Assembly: GCF_032062135.1 (NCBI RefSeq)
Contig: NC_092861.1
Span: 3,063,761-3,127,760 of the forward strand
Length of the DNA stretch: 64,000 nucleotides
Direction of reading: 5' to 3'
Source: Pyxicephalus adspersus
Lineage: Eukaryota > Chordata > Amphibia > Anura > Pyxicephalidae
The notes beneath the pieces were generated by a model. The model made no database searches. It saw nothing but the letters and a program-made list of their open reading frames with translations, and had not been told where the DNA came from. This document shows positions 24,993 to 37,460 of the stretch, piece by piece; the stretch's first letter is position 1; each line of letters begins with the position of its first letter. Position numbers and translations under genes: made by a program.

Positions 24993-25078
24993 ATGTCGCA
25001 GACAGAGGCAGCGGCGGAGGATTTGGGTTTCGGGAATTACCTGGGAATCTCTATGTCTGGGGCCGTCTCTGTGACCAG
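24993..25078 (+). other. possible short coding exon, unidentified
   Basis: An open frame starts with ATG (MSQTEAAAEDLGFGNYLGIS and nine more residues) and reaches CCAG|GTAGGG, a fair donor, just before an in-frame TAG. The sequence is locally GC-rich and non-repetitive. I recognise no family, and no partner exon was found, so this may be chance. Confidence 0.15.
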
Positions 25079-25552
25079 GTAGGGTCTGCAGACAAGGTGA
25101 GGGGACGAGTTTCAGTCTTAACATTTAGATTAGCCAATCTCTGCAGGTGAATCTGCATTTTAAAGGATAGTGCTTGATTCACCACCAGAGAAGGCTGAGT
25201 GAAAGTCACATTCATACCTTATAGTGTATCCAAACCCAAGAACAAAAACGTCATCTATTGCAATTATCATGCGGCTGCATTACTTTTCCTTTTTCACATA
25301 TTGCCCCTTTATTTTCACCCTACATTCATTGCTGTATAGATAAGCAGTGCTGTCAGCCCTAGGCTACAAATCACCTCCCCAGCTCCTGATCTCCATAACA
25401 ATTGGGGTGAAGTGTGGTCAGAGACTGTGGAAGGGATCACATGCAGGGGAAAGTTGACCTTATGGGTGGAAATCTGGACACAAGTTAGCATGCTAGTTAT
25501 ATGCTGGCCACATAATAAAAAAAGTTGCCGATTATGTATAAAGAAAAAGCCT

Positions 25553-25757
25553 CTTTGTAGAGAGACCACTGCTTCCACAGCAAGGATCTTTCTCTGCAGC
25601 ATGCTTGCAGGGGAAAGACTTTTCTACTCAGGTTGTGTGCTCTCCGAATTGGAGAATGGTCTAGGACACCAAATCAGTAGAAAAGCCCATCCCTTGCCAG
25701 CATGCTGCAGAGATAGATCCTTGCTTCCTATTTGGAAGCAGTGGTCTCTCTACAGAA
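25553..25757. mobile_element. foldback element with arms of about 75 bp
   Basis: The left arm (about 25555-25628, TTGTAGAGAGACCACTGCTT onward) is the imperfect reverse complement of the right arm (about 25676-25755, ending GGAAGCAGTGGTCTCTCTAC). The loop is about 47 bp. This is typical of a small palindromic MITE. A plus-strand open frame across it is not credible as a gene. Confidence 0.8.
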
Positions 25758-25760
25758 GTC

Positions 25761-27470
25761 TGGCACTCCACCAGCTGATTCAGAGCCAGAACCTCTTGCA
25801 GGGTTTTCACAATTGCAATCACTAATTATCTTTACCTTATCAGAGTTAGGTTTGGATTCTGCCTAGGAAGCTGTCTGCATGGAGTTTGTACAGCCTTTCT
25901 ATACCTGTGAGATTTACATTGCCTGCATGGAGTTTGTACAATCTTCCTATGCCTGTATGGATTCCTTCATCATTAAAAAAAAGTCTGACCTGACCAGGAC
26001 TGGTAACAATTACATTTTTGATGCTCCTAACCCTCTGCGTGTTATAAATAATCATCCTGCTTTCTCCATTTTTTATCCTTTTTGATCTCCTGCAGCCGCT
26101 TTGCAGCCACTTCCTGTCCACACGTATGCGCTGCAGGGGTTGCTGCATGCCATGGTTCAGGCCGAGTTTTCCGGTCAGATCGGTCACAATGGGTTGAAGC
26201 TCTGAGTATGTTGTCACATATTGGATCAGAACCAGGAGAACTCAAATTCCAAGTTCTGACCTGAGTCAAAAATCAACACCAATCAGAACAATCTGGCACC
26301 CGAGGACAATCCCCGCCCCCGTGCCATTAGCATTGATGGGACCAATGTAAAGCAGAAATTTCCACCTTCTTGGTATCTGTGCCCCCCCAATGACCCCATA
26401 AGTCCCCCAGTCCGGTACCACTGCTACTGTACTTCTGGGCCGCAAGCTGACACTGCGGTCATCACTGGGCTTTACCTGCACCCCAAACACTCATCTGCAA
26501 TGCACAGACACAAGAGCTAAGAAAAAGGGTTGCAGGGGTCTCAGCTGTGACCGGGCCCCTTACCCCAGAAGGCCTGTAGGGGCCTATCATGATTGCCACA
26601 GATCTGCCATCATTGGCATCCCAGCAGTGGAAGATCTCTGCCAACTACGGTGCCAAAATTGAGAGGCCGGTGCAGTTGCGCTCACAGGAAACCTGCTGAG
26701 GGTCCATGCTAATGGGGCCCCTGGCCCTTGGGGTGCTCCTGATATAAAGCCATCGGGACCCAGCCAATCAGGATAACGGAAGATCCAATAAAGGAAGAGA
26801 AGACGGAAATAGATGGCGGTGCCTGCGATGGAACGGGTGCAGGTGATTGGGTGGGTGAAAAGGGAACTCCTTAGGGTGCAGATCCAAAGGGGGCCCCTAA
26901 AATAAATGCAGGAACCCTGATATAAAGAGGGGCCCCTGATGTGAGGTCGCTTGTCATAAATGGTCAAAAATTAGCACTTGGGCCCGAAGATTTATAGCTG
27001 CAGAAGGAGGAATTCCTATAGATGTGCAGCTACTCCAATGCATCCACATATACGTGCAGCCTAAAAATAAGTGGGCTGTGCATTGTTTTATGGTGAAAAT
27101 GGGCCCTAAGGTAAAATTTAAATGGGCCCTTGGGGGTAACCACTATGGGTGCCCAAAATCAACCAATAATCACCCGGTGAGCTGGAGATGTTGACATGCA
27201 CTCCTGGGCATTTACTGAAACGTCTAGTAAGAGGTTGCAGCGGGGTTGCAGTGCCGCATGTTGCAAAGGGTTGTGGGTCACCCACTGTTCTTTACAACAT
27301 TTCCAACTTCTAGTTAATGCTTCCTATTCGTGACTCAGCAGCAGACCAACCGGAGATGCTGCACTGAAAAACTGCAATGCATCCGACGCAGTATTGGTGA
27401 ACCGCAGCAGAACCGCTTAGAAATGTATCTGTTTCACGTAAGCCCCAAATGCGACGCATTTACCCATGAC
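25761..27470. other. no gene recognised
   Basis: Mixed sequence. A short direct repeat (GCATGGAGTTTGTACA twice, about 25876-25940) is the only structure seen. Confidence 0.4.
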
Positions 27471-27479
27471 TATTTAGGA

Positions 27480-28110
27480 AACAAGCCTTCTCCACAATGC
27501 GGCTCGCTGCTTCCCATCTGCTTATCGCATTAATTGTCATTTCCTGAAATAAGCGCAATAAAATTAAAACCTCCGTAATTCCGTGTTTAACCCCCGCCGT
27601 GGAATCCTGACATCGATTCTTATCAGTCCCTCTTTTATCATGTTGTCCTCTTTTCCTCGGCTTAATTACCCAGCTAATTAAGTTTGCGCATGGCGTTGGC
27701 GGTGGACGGGGCTTTCCAGCGCCGCATCCGTTCCATCTTAGCAGGATTTTAATGCAATAAGAAATGACAGGCGGCACTAGGCTTGGGGTCTAAATTAAGT
27801 CTCATTTAAAGACTGGATTAATGGTCTGTCTTTGCTTGGTGCTGCAGCTGCTGCGGACGCCCACGCACCGCCAGTGCCATACATATGGGCCTCGCATTAT
27901 CCCCAGGTAGCGAGTGGGCGTCGGAATCCATTAACTAGCTGGACCTTTGTTTAAGCAGCGCTAACAAACCAGCTGCACTTATGGCGGCTGTCACTTACGC
28001 GCAGTCACTTAGCGCGGCCAAACAAAGCGAGTGTCACAGAAAAATAATTAGAATGTGACCGCCAAGGCCCCCGAACATTATTTCAGCGCAGGGAGTCGGT
28101 GTCAGGAGTC
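27480..28110. promoter_or_regulatory. candidate conserved non-coding element or enhancer block
   Basis: A long non-repetitive block has dense motifs: GGCTTAATTACCCAGCTAAT with a following TAAG, CTCATTTAAAG, GGATTAATGG, TCCATTAACTAGC, CTTTGTTTAAGCAG, AACAAAGCGAG (SOX-like) and AAAATAATTAGAATG. It is unlike the surrounding decayed repeats, has no sustained frame, and has mixed GC-rich and homeodomain-type stretches. Confidence 0.4.
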
Positions 28111-28449
28111 CCCAGAGACGGCCCTTGATGTACGTCTGCTTTCTAAATTTGATCATAGTATTGCACTAGTTAGCATTTTTCTACCGCTTTCATAAATCTT
28201 ATGGCGCGGGGGAATAGCGCAGGGGGAACCATCGCAGAGCCATGGCAGAGGTATGGGCGGGCAGGTTGGTGAGCAAGCTGAAACCATTCACGGTAAAGCA
28301 ACATTGCGATTTGTATACACTTGCATAGTGTACCCACCAATTGCATCAAAATCAGTGCCACCTATCATAAAAATGAATAAGCGATAAAACGGAAGGATGC
28401 AGCTCAGAAATTGATCATGCAATAGGGAATGATGAAGCAATTGGTGCTT

Positions 28450-28795
28450 CAACTATCCCTGTGTTGAGTTCCCAGGTCTGTACACCTGCTCTGCCCATTA
28501 GGAGGCGCTCTCACTGTCCCTGTGCTGAGTTCCCAGGTCTCTATAACTGCTCTGCCCATTAGTAGGCGCTCTCATTCTCTCTGTGCTGAGTTCCCAGGTC
28601 TGTATACCTGCCGTGCCCATTAGGAGGCGCTCCCACTATCCCTGTGCTGAGTTCCCAGGTCTCTATAACTGCTCTGCCCATTAGGAGGCACTCTCACTGT
28701 CCCTGTGCTGAGTTCCCAGGTCTCTATAACTGCCCTGCCCATTAGGAGGCGCTCCCACTCTCTCTGTGCTGAGTTCCCAGGTCTGTATACCTGTA
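28450..28795. repeat. 60-bp minisatellite, about six copies
   Basis: Units read CTGTGCTGAGTTCCCAGGTC, T.TATAACTGCTCTGCCCAT and TAGGAGGCGCTCTCAC. Copies are highly similar. The same unit family occurs at 48140-48480 inside rp1l1. Confidence 0.93.
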
Positions 28796-30714
28796 TGTCA
28801 TGTTGTGCAGTGCCGTGTTTCCAAAACACATACATGTAATCATATTGGGCGTACCAAGTGTTCCTTATGCCCTGGGCAAATACCATTATCACTCCCACAT
28901 TTGCCCCCTAGATAATGTGCACCCAGGTACATCAGTGCCAGTTTCCTTAGAATTTGCCCCATTCCAGCCCCTTTTAGCCCAACTGATCTGAAATTCTCCC
29001 CGATTGTTCTGGAGGTAGGAGGGTCATTACCGCAGACAAATGCACAGGAATGCCATGGGAAGACCACCAAATGTCTGAGCAACATTGTGCTACTGTGTAC
29101 TACCCCCACCCCCCGATCTTTTTGGATGGTAAGCTCTTTTGAAAAAGGTCTTCTCCTCCTCTGATGTCATTGACCACCAATGGTTCCTTGCACTGGCAGC
29201 AGAAAGCAATGCAGCTTTAGAAGAGCAATGCTAAAAGATTTGCGGAACCTGCAAGTGAAGTAATACAATGAGACCCAGTGATAAGAGAAACCAATAATGA
29301 CAGTTTTGGCCAGCACTGCGCTCCCTGCCTGGCGCCTGGCCTGTACTCCCTGCCTGCAATAAGGTTCAATAATATTGATCCCGCCAGTCCCTACAGCAGG
29401 AGCCCCTAAAACGTCTTATCTCTATGCAGAATTTTGATTGCATGTTGATGCAATCCAAATCTGGATAACGATGTTAATCAATCTCATGTCCCAACATGAG
29501 CAGCCAGGTCCCAAAACCCAACATGGTCTGACCCATGGGTTGTCCCTGATCTTCGGGGAAGAAGTGCAGGACCTCCAGCAGGATTTCAGTGTAATACGTC
29601 AGTGACTACCCTATTTCCTTACTTGGTCCTAAACCACACAGTGGGACCACCATGTTCCTCCACCTTACCCCGTCTGGGTTTACTCCTGCATGACCTGCAA
29701 CACACATGGGTTCCCAATAGCAGTAAGGGAATTCTGGGTTCCAATACTGATAACATGCTAATCTTAGGGGTCACTCTGGCATGAAGGTGCCATATTGCTG
29801 CACCTATTATTGAAGAAATAATCCCGGTGGGCCCACGGCCAGCCAGAAAACCAGCATTTTTCGGAACAAAAAGTCGTTTGTTTTTCTTTTCCTACAAGAT
29901 GTTTTTAAGGACAAAAGGTCAATGCACGGGGCCCCTTGTAAATCAGGTCATCGAAGTGTTTGTTGGGTTGGAATGAGTCCCCAGTCTAGGGGAGACGTGC
30001 ATGCAACCCTTGGAAGTCCCTCCTGCAATAATCCCAGAGCGTCATTTCCCGTTGAGCTCATATCTTCCTGTTATGCAGCACACGCATTGATGTGTATCGC
30101 AGCTGCCGCAGAGAATGTGTCACTGGCGGAAATTCCAGCCGTATGACACGTAGAAAGATGCACATTAAATCCACACTTCCAGGTATCTATTGTCAGACCA
30201 TGTCTTGGGCGCCCGGCCAACTTTCCTTTCGATGCTTTCTCTGAGTGCTCTTCCTCTTTGGAGTAACATTACGATGGGACTTTTATCAAATGCAGGAAAA
30301 GAGCTTTGCTACACTAGCGATTTCTGAGCGACTTCGCGACTTTTAGCGACATTGGTAGGGGGCGGAGTCAGGGGCTGCACCCAATGGCAAAGACTCAATG
30401 AAATGCTCTGTAGGGACCCTTTAGCAGAAATGTATCATTGGACCCCTTGTAGAAATCTGCTAGGTGGGATTTTGTGAATAGAATGATGATGGCCGTACAA
30501 GGTATGCATCTGGGGCCCCTCTCTTATGTCTAAAAGTTCCAGCATGGGAATGGTCAAGCTCTATTGATCAGGGCCTGGTAGAGAGGTACCCCTTAAAGTT
30601 GTCCCTAGTAATGGGTTATAACTTTTTCTCTCTTTTTACCTGTTTAGGAAAATCTCTCATCACGCTAAGACAACACAGATAATTAAATATGAAACATTGC
30701 TGCAAATCGTGACC
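28796..30714. other. no gene recognised; possible conserved non-coding patch near 30000-30180
   Basis: Mostly complex sequence. The patch around 30020-30170 (TTGATGTGTATCGCAGCTGC and neighbours) has the look of constrained sequence, but nothing more can be said. Confidence 0.3.
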
Positions 30715-32490
30715 AAATCAGCTTTCTCGACACCAAACTGGTCAGGCCATCTTTTTATGTCTCTGGCTTTTTGGCATCCGATCTACACACCTTTATGAGT
30801 TTCTTGGACATCAAAATCCAAACCAGGGGAATTGATAATAAGTTGGCCTTAGTTGCAGCTATACCAACCTCCACTCATCCATGAAGGTTTTTGACGAAAT
30901 TTTGGAGCTTGTGGGTGGAAATTTGTGCCCAATTTTGAGGTCATGCACTGAGATGAGAAGACCTAGATCATGCAATGTCATTATGGACCTGCCTTGGACA
31001 ACTGACCATAACACCTACATGAGCTTGTTTCTCTAGGGATACCTGTTTGGAGGAGAGTGTTTGTGGGACTTTGTAGGACTTTGTGCCCATTGGTTAGGGA
31101 ATGATGTTGGAGGAGAAGACCTAGCTTACAATTCCATTTTATCCCAATGGTGTTCAGTAGGGTTGAGGGCTCTGTGCAGGACACTCAAGTTCCTCTACAC
31201 CAAACTGGTGCCACCATGTTTTTAAAGACCTGGCTTTGGACACCTGACCATTACACCTCAGAAAGGTATTTCTACAAAAATGTGAAGGGCATCTGTAGGA
31301 CTTTTACCCATACTTGAAGTCAGATACTGATGTTGCATTAGCAGATCTGGCTCACAATCAATGTTCCAATTTGCATCATAAGTAGGGTCAAAGTCAGGGT
31401 TCTGTGCAGGAAATTCTACACCAAAATGGTCAAGCCATTTTACTTATGGAACTGGCTTTGGACATCATCACACTTTTATGAGTTTTCTTACCAATCCAAA
31501 TCAGGGACATCAACATAAAATTGGCCCCACCTGCACCTATTCCAACCTCCACTCTTCCATTAAGGCTTTCACAATATTTTGGAGGTTGTCAGTGGAAATG
31601 TATGCCCATTAGTCAGGTCAAGTATTGATAATGAATGAGAAGACCTGGATCACGGTTTGCATTCCCAGAGCTGAAAAGTAGAGTTGGGGGCTATGTGCAG
31701 CAGACTTCATCATAAGTTGGTATTAGTTGCACCTTTACCATCTCCACTCTTCCACAAAAGTTTTCAAAAAATTTTGAAGCTCGTGGGTGGAAATTTGTGC
31801 CCAATTTTGAGGCCAGGCACTGTGATGAGGAGACCTGGATCAAACCAATATGGACACCTGACCATCACATCTATATGAGCTTGTTGGACATTCCATTCTC
31901 AAACAATGGTCAATAATATGGAGTTGCCCCTTTTCACAGCCTGTTTCTCAGGGGAGGCTTTCCATAAGATTTTGGAGGGTGTCTGTAGGAGTTTTTGCCC
32001 ATTGGTGATGTCTGGTAATGATGTTGGAGAAGAAGACCTAGCTTACAATTTCAACACATCCCAATAATGTTCAGTAGGGTTGAGGTCGGGGCTCTGTGCA
32101 GGACATTTGAGTTCCTCCACACCAACCAAGTCCCGCCGTGTCTTTATGGACCTGGCTTTTGGACATCTGATTATTACAAGAATATAACCTTGCTGGCCAT
32201 CCCATTCCAAAAAAGTTCCTTTAATATAGAGTTGCACCCCTATAATGACCTTCACTCTTATGAGAAGACACCAAGATTTGTGTCAGTGCCCATTTCTGAG
32301 TTCCACTACACCAAACTGGTCCCACCATATTTTTATGGAGCTGGCTTTGTACAAGGGAGCACAGGCATGATCCAAAACTCCTTACACATGGCTGGAAGAG
32401 TTTAAAACATCTTTGTATAATGTAGTATTATTGGTACTCTTTACTGGTGACACCTATATTTTTCGAGGGGTCCACGTATTTTTGGCTTTA
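30715..32490 (-). mobile_element. Tc1-like element with tandemly amplified 3' half
   Basis: Read on the minus strand from about 32485, it starts with CCAAAAATACGTGGACC, near a Tc1-family end, then CATTATACAAAGATG and TTGTACAAAGCCAGCTCCAT. It continues as about six diverged transposase 3' units, one reading ECPAQSPDLNPTEHYWDVLK near 32060-32110. The units resemble those at 22.3-24.7 kb. No intact transposase. Confidence 0.8.
31508..32285. repeat. direct duplication, copy 1
   Basis: Nearly identical over almost 780 bp to 33660-34453. Shared strings include GACATCAACATAAAATTGGC, GAGAAGACCTGGATCACGGT and TATTACAAGAATATAACCTT. It lies within the Tc1-derived array. Confidence 0.88.
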
Positions 32491-32589
32491 AAGCTTAAAA
32501 AACAAAGCCGGTTGTAAGTTCTTTGTGATATAACACAAAGCTCAGGCCTAATTTTCTGCTTTCTAGGAGTTCCTATCAATGTTAGCATT

Positions 32590-32765
32590 ATGTCAGGACG
32601 ATACTTGTGCCAGTTCGGTGGCCGGCGCTCAGCTTCCCTCGAAGAGCGGTGACTCACAACAACAGGAAACAATCACAATGCGTGTTATTAACTGTTGTTG
32701 TGGGGTAATCAAGGTCACAGCGATAGGAAACACTTAACGCTTCCAATTATGGATATTGTCCGATG
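32590..32765. promoter_or_regulatory. candidate conserved non-coding element
   Basis: Non-repetitive sequence adjoins the Tc1 end. It has ACAACAGGAAACAATCACAA, CTGTTGTTGTGGGGTAATCA and a nuclear-receptor-like TCAAGGTCA. Motif density suggests regulation; conservation is not tested. Confidence 0.3.
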
Positions 32766-33269
32766 CTCGAGGTAGAAATTAGCCTGGCCTGGAGCTGCTG
32801 ATTCCAAGCTGCATACTGGACAGCTGTTCCTGCTCCTCAAGAGATGTCCCTGTCATCCCAAATAGTGAGATTTGAGAATTGACGGAACCACAAAATAACG
32901 TTATTCTGTGAAAGTCATCATTCCTTCTCCTTTCCATACCTTACCTCCACCAAGGGAGTCATGCAAGAACATAGAGCTGGTGTTGCTCCCCGGGGATAGG
33001 GGGGTCCTTGACATCTTTGGACCACAGAAAGCTTGACATCGGTCAACTCAAAAGTGGATTGGCACTGGATCACAGTGATTTTAAAGTGGTAAAACAAACA
33101 GGCAGAGAGGGGGCTTTTGAGGCAATCAGAACATATTTTTAGGGAGCTGACTGAACAGATAAGTCATTGTTTCAAGCATTGGAGGCTAAAAAGGCCCTAG
33201 ACAGAGGTATGCTGCTGAATTACCATAAGTGCAAGAATGAAATTGTAGAAAGGCCAAAAATGTCTCTGC

Positions 33270-33635
33270 ACCTGATGCGTTTCGCCATTAGGGATCCTCA
33301 GGGGAGGTAAAAACAAGAAGCAGCAACTAGTACACAGCATAACATAACAAAATATTAGTTGAGGTAATATGCAATAAGTAACGTTAGTGAGCGAACCCCA
33401 TACATATCATCAATCGATCACAATGTAAATTAAATACAGTATAATTGGATGAATGAAAGACTACAGTAAAATGTAGAAAGTGGTCTTTACAGAAAATTCT
33501 ACCACCTATGTGATGGCTGTAGTAGAAACTAATGGTAATTAAGGTAGGTGACTTTTTTTTTGTGTGAGGAGATATAGAAGGAAAGGAAAAAGAAGAAAGA
33601 GAAAGGAGGCAAAACGCGTTGGGTAAGAGACATTT
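33270..33635. repeat. dispersed repeat with CGTTTCG motif
   Basis: TGATGCGTTTCGCCATTAGG at about 33276-33296 and CAAAACGCGTTGGG at about 33611-33625 form opposite-orientation ends. Related motifs occur at 44230, 53596 and 55075. This is probably a DNA-transposon-derived family, unassigned. Confidence 0.5.
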
Positions 33636-33659
33636 GTGTCCTGGACATTTGTGTTATGT

Positions 33660-34453
33660 GGACATCAACATAAAATTGGCCCCACCTCCACCTATACCAA
33701 CCTCCACTCTTCCATTAAGGCTTTCACAATATTTTGGAGGTTGTCAGTGGAAATGTATGCCCATTAGTGAGGTCAAGTATTGATAATGAATGAGAAGACC
33801 TGGATCACGGTTTGCATTTCCATGCATGCAAAGCTGATTAGTAGAGTTGAGGTCAGGGCTCTGTACAACACACTTAATCATAGGTTGGTATTAGTTGCAC
33901 CTATACCAACCTCCAATCTACCATGAAATTTTTCACAAAATTTTGAAGCTTGTGGGTGGACATGTGTGCCCAATTTTGAGGCCAGGCACTGTGATGAGGA
34001 GACCTGGATCAAACCATTATGGACACCTGACCATCACATCTATATGAGCTTGTTGGGCATTCTATTCTCAAACAATGGTCAATAATATGGAGTTCCCCCT
34101 TTACACAGCCTGTTTCTCCGGGAAGGCTTTCCATACGATTTTGGAGGGTGCCTGTAGGACTTTTTGCCCATTGGTGATGTCTGGTACTGATGTTGGAGAA
34201 GAAGACCTAGCTTACAATTTCAACACATCCCAATAATGTTCAGTAGGGTTAAGGTCCGGGCTCTGTGCAGGACATTTGAGTTCCTCCACACCAACCAGGT
34301 CCCACCATGTCTTTATGGACCTGGCTTTTGGACATCTGATTATTACAAGAATATAACCTTGCTGGCCATCCCATTCCAAAAAAGTTGTTTTAATATGGAG
34401 TTGCACCCCTATAATGACCTTCACTCTTTTGGGAATACACCAAGATACATCAG
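33660..34453 (-). repeat. direct duplication, copy 2, of Tc1-derived sequence
   Basis: A second copy of 31508-32285, about 2.15 kb away. On the minus strand it again reads ECPAQSPDLNPTEHYWDVLK. Differences are scattered substitutions and small indels (for example an extra CATGCATG near 33821). Confidence 0.88.
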
Positions 34454-35639
34454 TTACATTTTTTAGCCTCAAAAGCCCCCTCTATGCCTATTTCTTTTAA
34501 CACTTTGGAGCTGGCACAAGGTCCAGTTAGTGACTTGGCCTAGGCTGGGATGGCAACATTAGCCTGCTGCATGCATATGAAAGCATTTTCTCAATTACAC
34601 AAGTGCAACATTGTAGCTTTGGAGCAAACCACACAATAAGAGGATGACATCTAGAAAATAAATGGTGGCCCCTGTGAAGCCTGAATAATAATGGATCTGT
34701 CCTGCAGACCATATGAGGGCAGCAGACAGAAAACAGCTAAAGCTTTATATCTGTAATTGTGCAGCCCAGAAATGTGCAGATATTTTACACTTTTTTATTA
34801 TTTTCCATTACAGCAGGCATGTATTTTACATAGTGTAATACATACACCCCTCCATTATTATACAGTAATAAAGTGCTCCAAGTGATTTTGACATAAATAC
34901 ACAACCGCTTACATACACAGATACAATTTTACAGAATTCAGAATACAAGACAAGGATGTCCCAAGCTGTTACTGTGCAAGCCGCAATGTTCTTGTACCAA
35001 TGAATCTTCATCAGCTGATCTTGCCTTGTGCTAACTAATATCAGGATTACAAAGGAGTTACAAAGTGTAAATTATCTACAACCGCCAACAGTCACATGTT
35101 TGCCAGGACAGAACGGGGTGGACACGGTGAAGGGGGGCATTAATGAGTTCTTGTGTATGGCAAGGCATTGCTGAACAGGAGCAGTGAGATTGATGTACTA
35201 CAAGGTTACATGTAAATGGATTCTATAAAATAGCATTGTGACTGATTAAAACCTGATCCTGACCAAATCATCATTGTGCGCCTGTGAAATGTTTCCAATT
35301 CCATCTCGGGTTTCTGTCCAGGGATTCAGATGCAGATAATGGTGCTGCCATGGCTGGTACCATCCAGTGTGTTAGTCATAGGGGTTGCCAAAGGAATACA
35401 AGCTGTTCACATAGCAAGGGGGATTGCAGGGAATATCTCACTTAACTTACTAAATGAGATGAAGCTTTGCTGACTTCAACCATCTAAGCTAAGATAAAAG
35501 ATAAGACAACATAAAATGCGGCTATGTGGTTTGTCTCTTTAACGTTGACAATTCATTTGAGAAAGTAAACCCCCAAATCCCATTTGGCCTCCTCTTCATA
35601 TACCATGAAAAATGTTTACTTATGTAATAACCTTCCCTA
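34454..35639. other. no gene recognised
   Basis: Complex, A/T-leaning sequence without clear repeats. Confidence 0.4.
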
Positions 35640-35940
35640 GTCAATGGAAGTGCTGTTAACATTCTCCATTCATTGCAGGTAAGTGGTACTGCAGTCAACA
35701 CCCCCCTACCTTTCTAGTTACTGGACGTGTTGTTTGTCCCCCTATCTGACATTGCTGGTCAGTGGCAGTGCTATTTACCCCTCGGCTTGCATTGCTGGTC
35801 TTGTACCCCTCTTGTTGCATGGCTGGTGCTAGTGTTGTTACCACAAACCCTGTTGCATTACCTGCTTGTGGCAATGGAGTGAACAACCAGCCCCTTCACC
35901 CTGCCCTTACCATGCACTTTCTGGTCAGTGGCTTGGCCGC
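35640..35940. repeat. weak degenerate tandem repeat of about 50 bp
   Basis: Recurring phrases such as CATTGCTGGTCAGTGGCAGT, GCATTGCTGGTC and GCATGGCTGGTGC, with C-rich spacers, suggest a decayed minisatellite. Confidence 0.5.
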
Positions 35941-37180
35941 GCCATAGATCACCCCATGTGACAGAGTACTACACGTTATTTCAGTGCTGAAATGTAGACA
36001 CCCAGCACCCTGCTGCCACTCTGCAAAGTGATCATGGATGCCCAACAAGTAAGTAACCCTGCTCAGGACACATGAGGACTTGCACCCCCTAGTCACCCCA
36101 CTGGGTCTAGAGATTTGCAAACACACAAGAAAATTGTCACATTGACTTTTATACAAATAACGTGTCTATGGTGTCCGATTCAGCAAACCCCATGCTTCGT
36201 AGCAAGGAAGAAGGTAGGAGGAATGAGGGAGTAATGATGTACAATAGTATTATATAAGAAGGGGTATTCTTGGATGGACGCCATAGGCCTGACTCCCAGA
36301 TGAGAATCAGGCCACCTTGTGTACATAGCAATGCTATTATAAATGTAAACCTGTGCTGTGATAAAATGATGCAAATTCAAACTCTGGGAGTAAAGCAGGA
36401 ACCTTGCAGTGATAAGTTAAATAAGTAGAAGATCTTTGGCTTTGGAGGCAATTACAGAGGGTGGACAAGTGATGTTGACAATTATACCATTTACAAAAGT
36501 TGAAGAGAACCTGTTACTATAAAAATATTGTCAAAGTTACATATGTCTTATGAAGTACCTTCTGCCAAAAGTGCCTCCACTGCTGTAATATTTTGTCTTT
36601 TTAATATTTTTCTTTTTCAGACTTTTTCAGGCTGGTCACATGATGCACATGGCCAATTTTCCCTTTAGGTCGGCTTGTGATCATTACACTATGAGTGCAG
36701 GGTGCTGTGGTGATAACTCCTCAGGGGCGGGTCTTTAATGCTCTGAACTCACAGACTCTGAATGCTTGGAGTCATTCAACCGGGAAAACTGAGGACATCT
36801 AGTGGTTGAAAGAAATAAATAAAAGAGGGGGTATTTTGGAGAGGAAGAGAATGTTGCAGATAGATCGAGGTGAAGATAGAGGTGCTTCTTTATGTACACC
36901 ACTGTTGGGACTTTTATGAAGATCCTTGGCTATTATAGGCACCAAAAGCCCCTTTATAAGTCAAAGGAACATCTTTAGTTAAGAATACCAAATCACACAT
37001 GCGCTAAGTTTGGAAAATAAAACCTCCTAAGTAACTGTGCCCCTTTAATAACATTTTCTTAGTGACAGGTTCTTTTTGACATTGATAGATGGAACACAAG
37101 TTAGTTGTAATAAACCCCATACTGGAATATTGTTACAGTCATTTATATTGTATGTACAATGCAGATATTGTTTTTAACAG
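35941..37180. other. no gene recognised
   Basis: Unique-looking intergenic sequence. Confidence 0.4.
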
Positions 37181-37184
37181 AGTG

Positions 37185-37460
37185 GTTGCACCTCGACTTT
37201 CAGGAGAAGCATCGACCACCTCAAAGAGCTTGTTTGACATCCTATCCCAAAACCATGGCCATTGATAAGGTGTTGGCCCATACACATCCTCTGTGGTTAT
37301 ATCAGCCCCAGCTTCAAAATATTGAGATGTACCTGCAAGAGTTTTTGTCTATTCAGCCAGGAGAATATTTGTTAGGTCAGGAATTGATTTTTTATGAGAA
37401 GAACTGGTGTTTAATACGGTTGATGTCACTAGGGCGGTATGGACCAAACTATGTGCCACC
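37185..37460 (-). mobile_element. decayed Tc1-like 3' fragment
   Basis: The complement of CTTGTTTGACATCCTATCCC with AAAACCATGG matches the 3' non-coding end of the Tc1 family. The downstream TTTTTGTCTATTCAGCCAGG and GTTAGGTCAGGAATTGAT align loosely with its transposase 3' region. Confidence 0.5.

Noticed and set aside
25412..25825. 137-codon plus-strand open frame
   Set aside because: It runs through the foldback element and has no recognisable domain.
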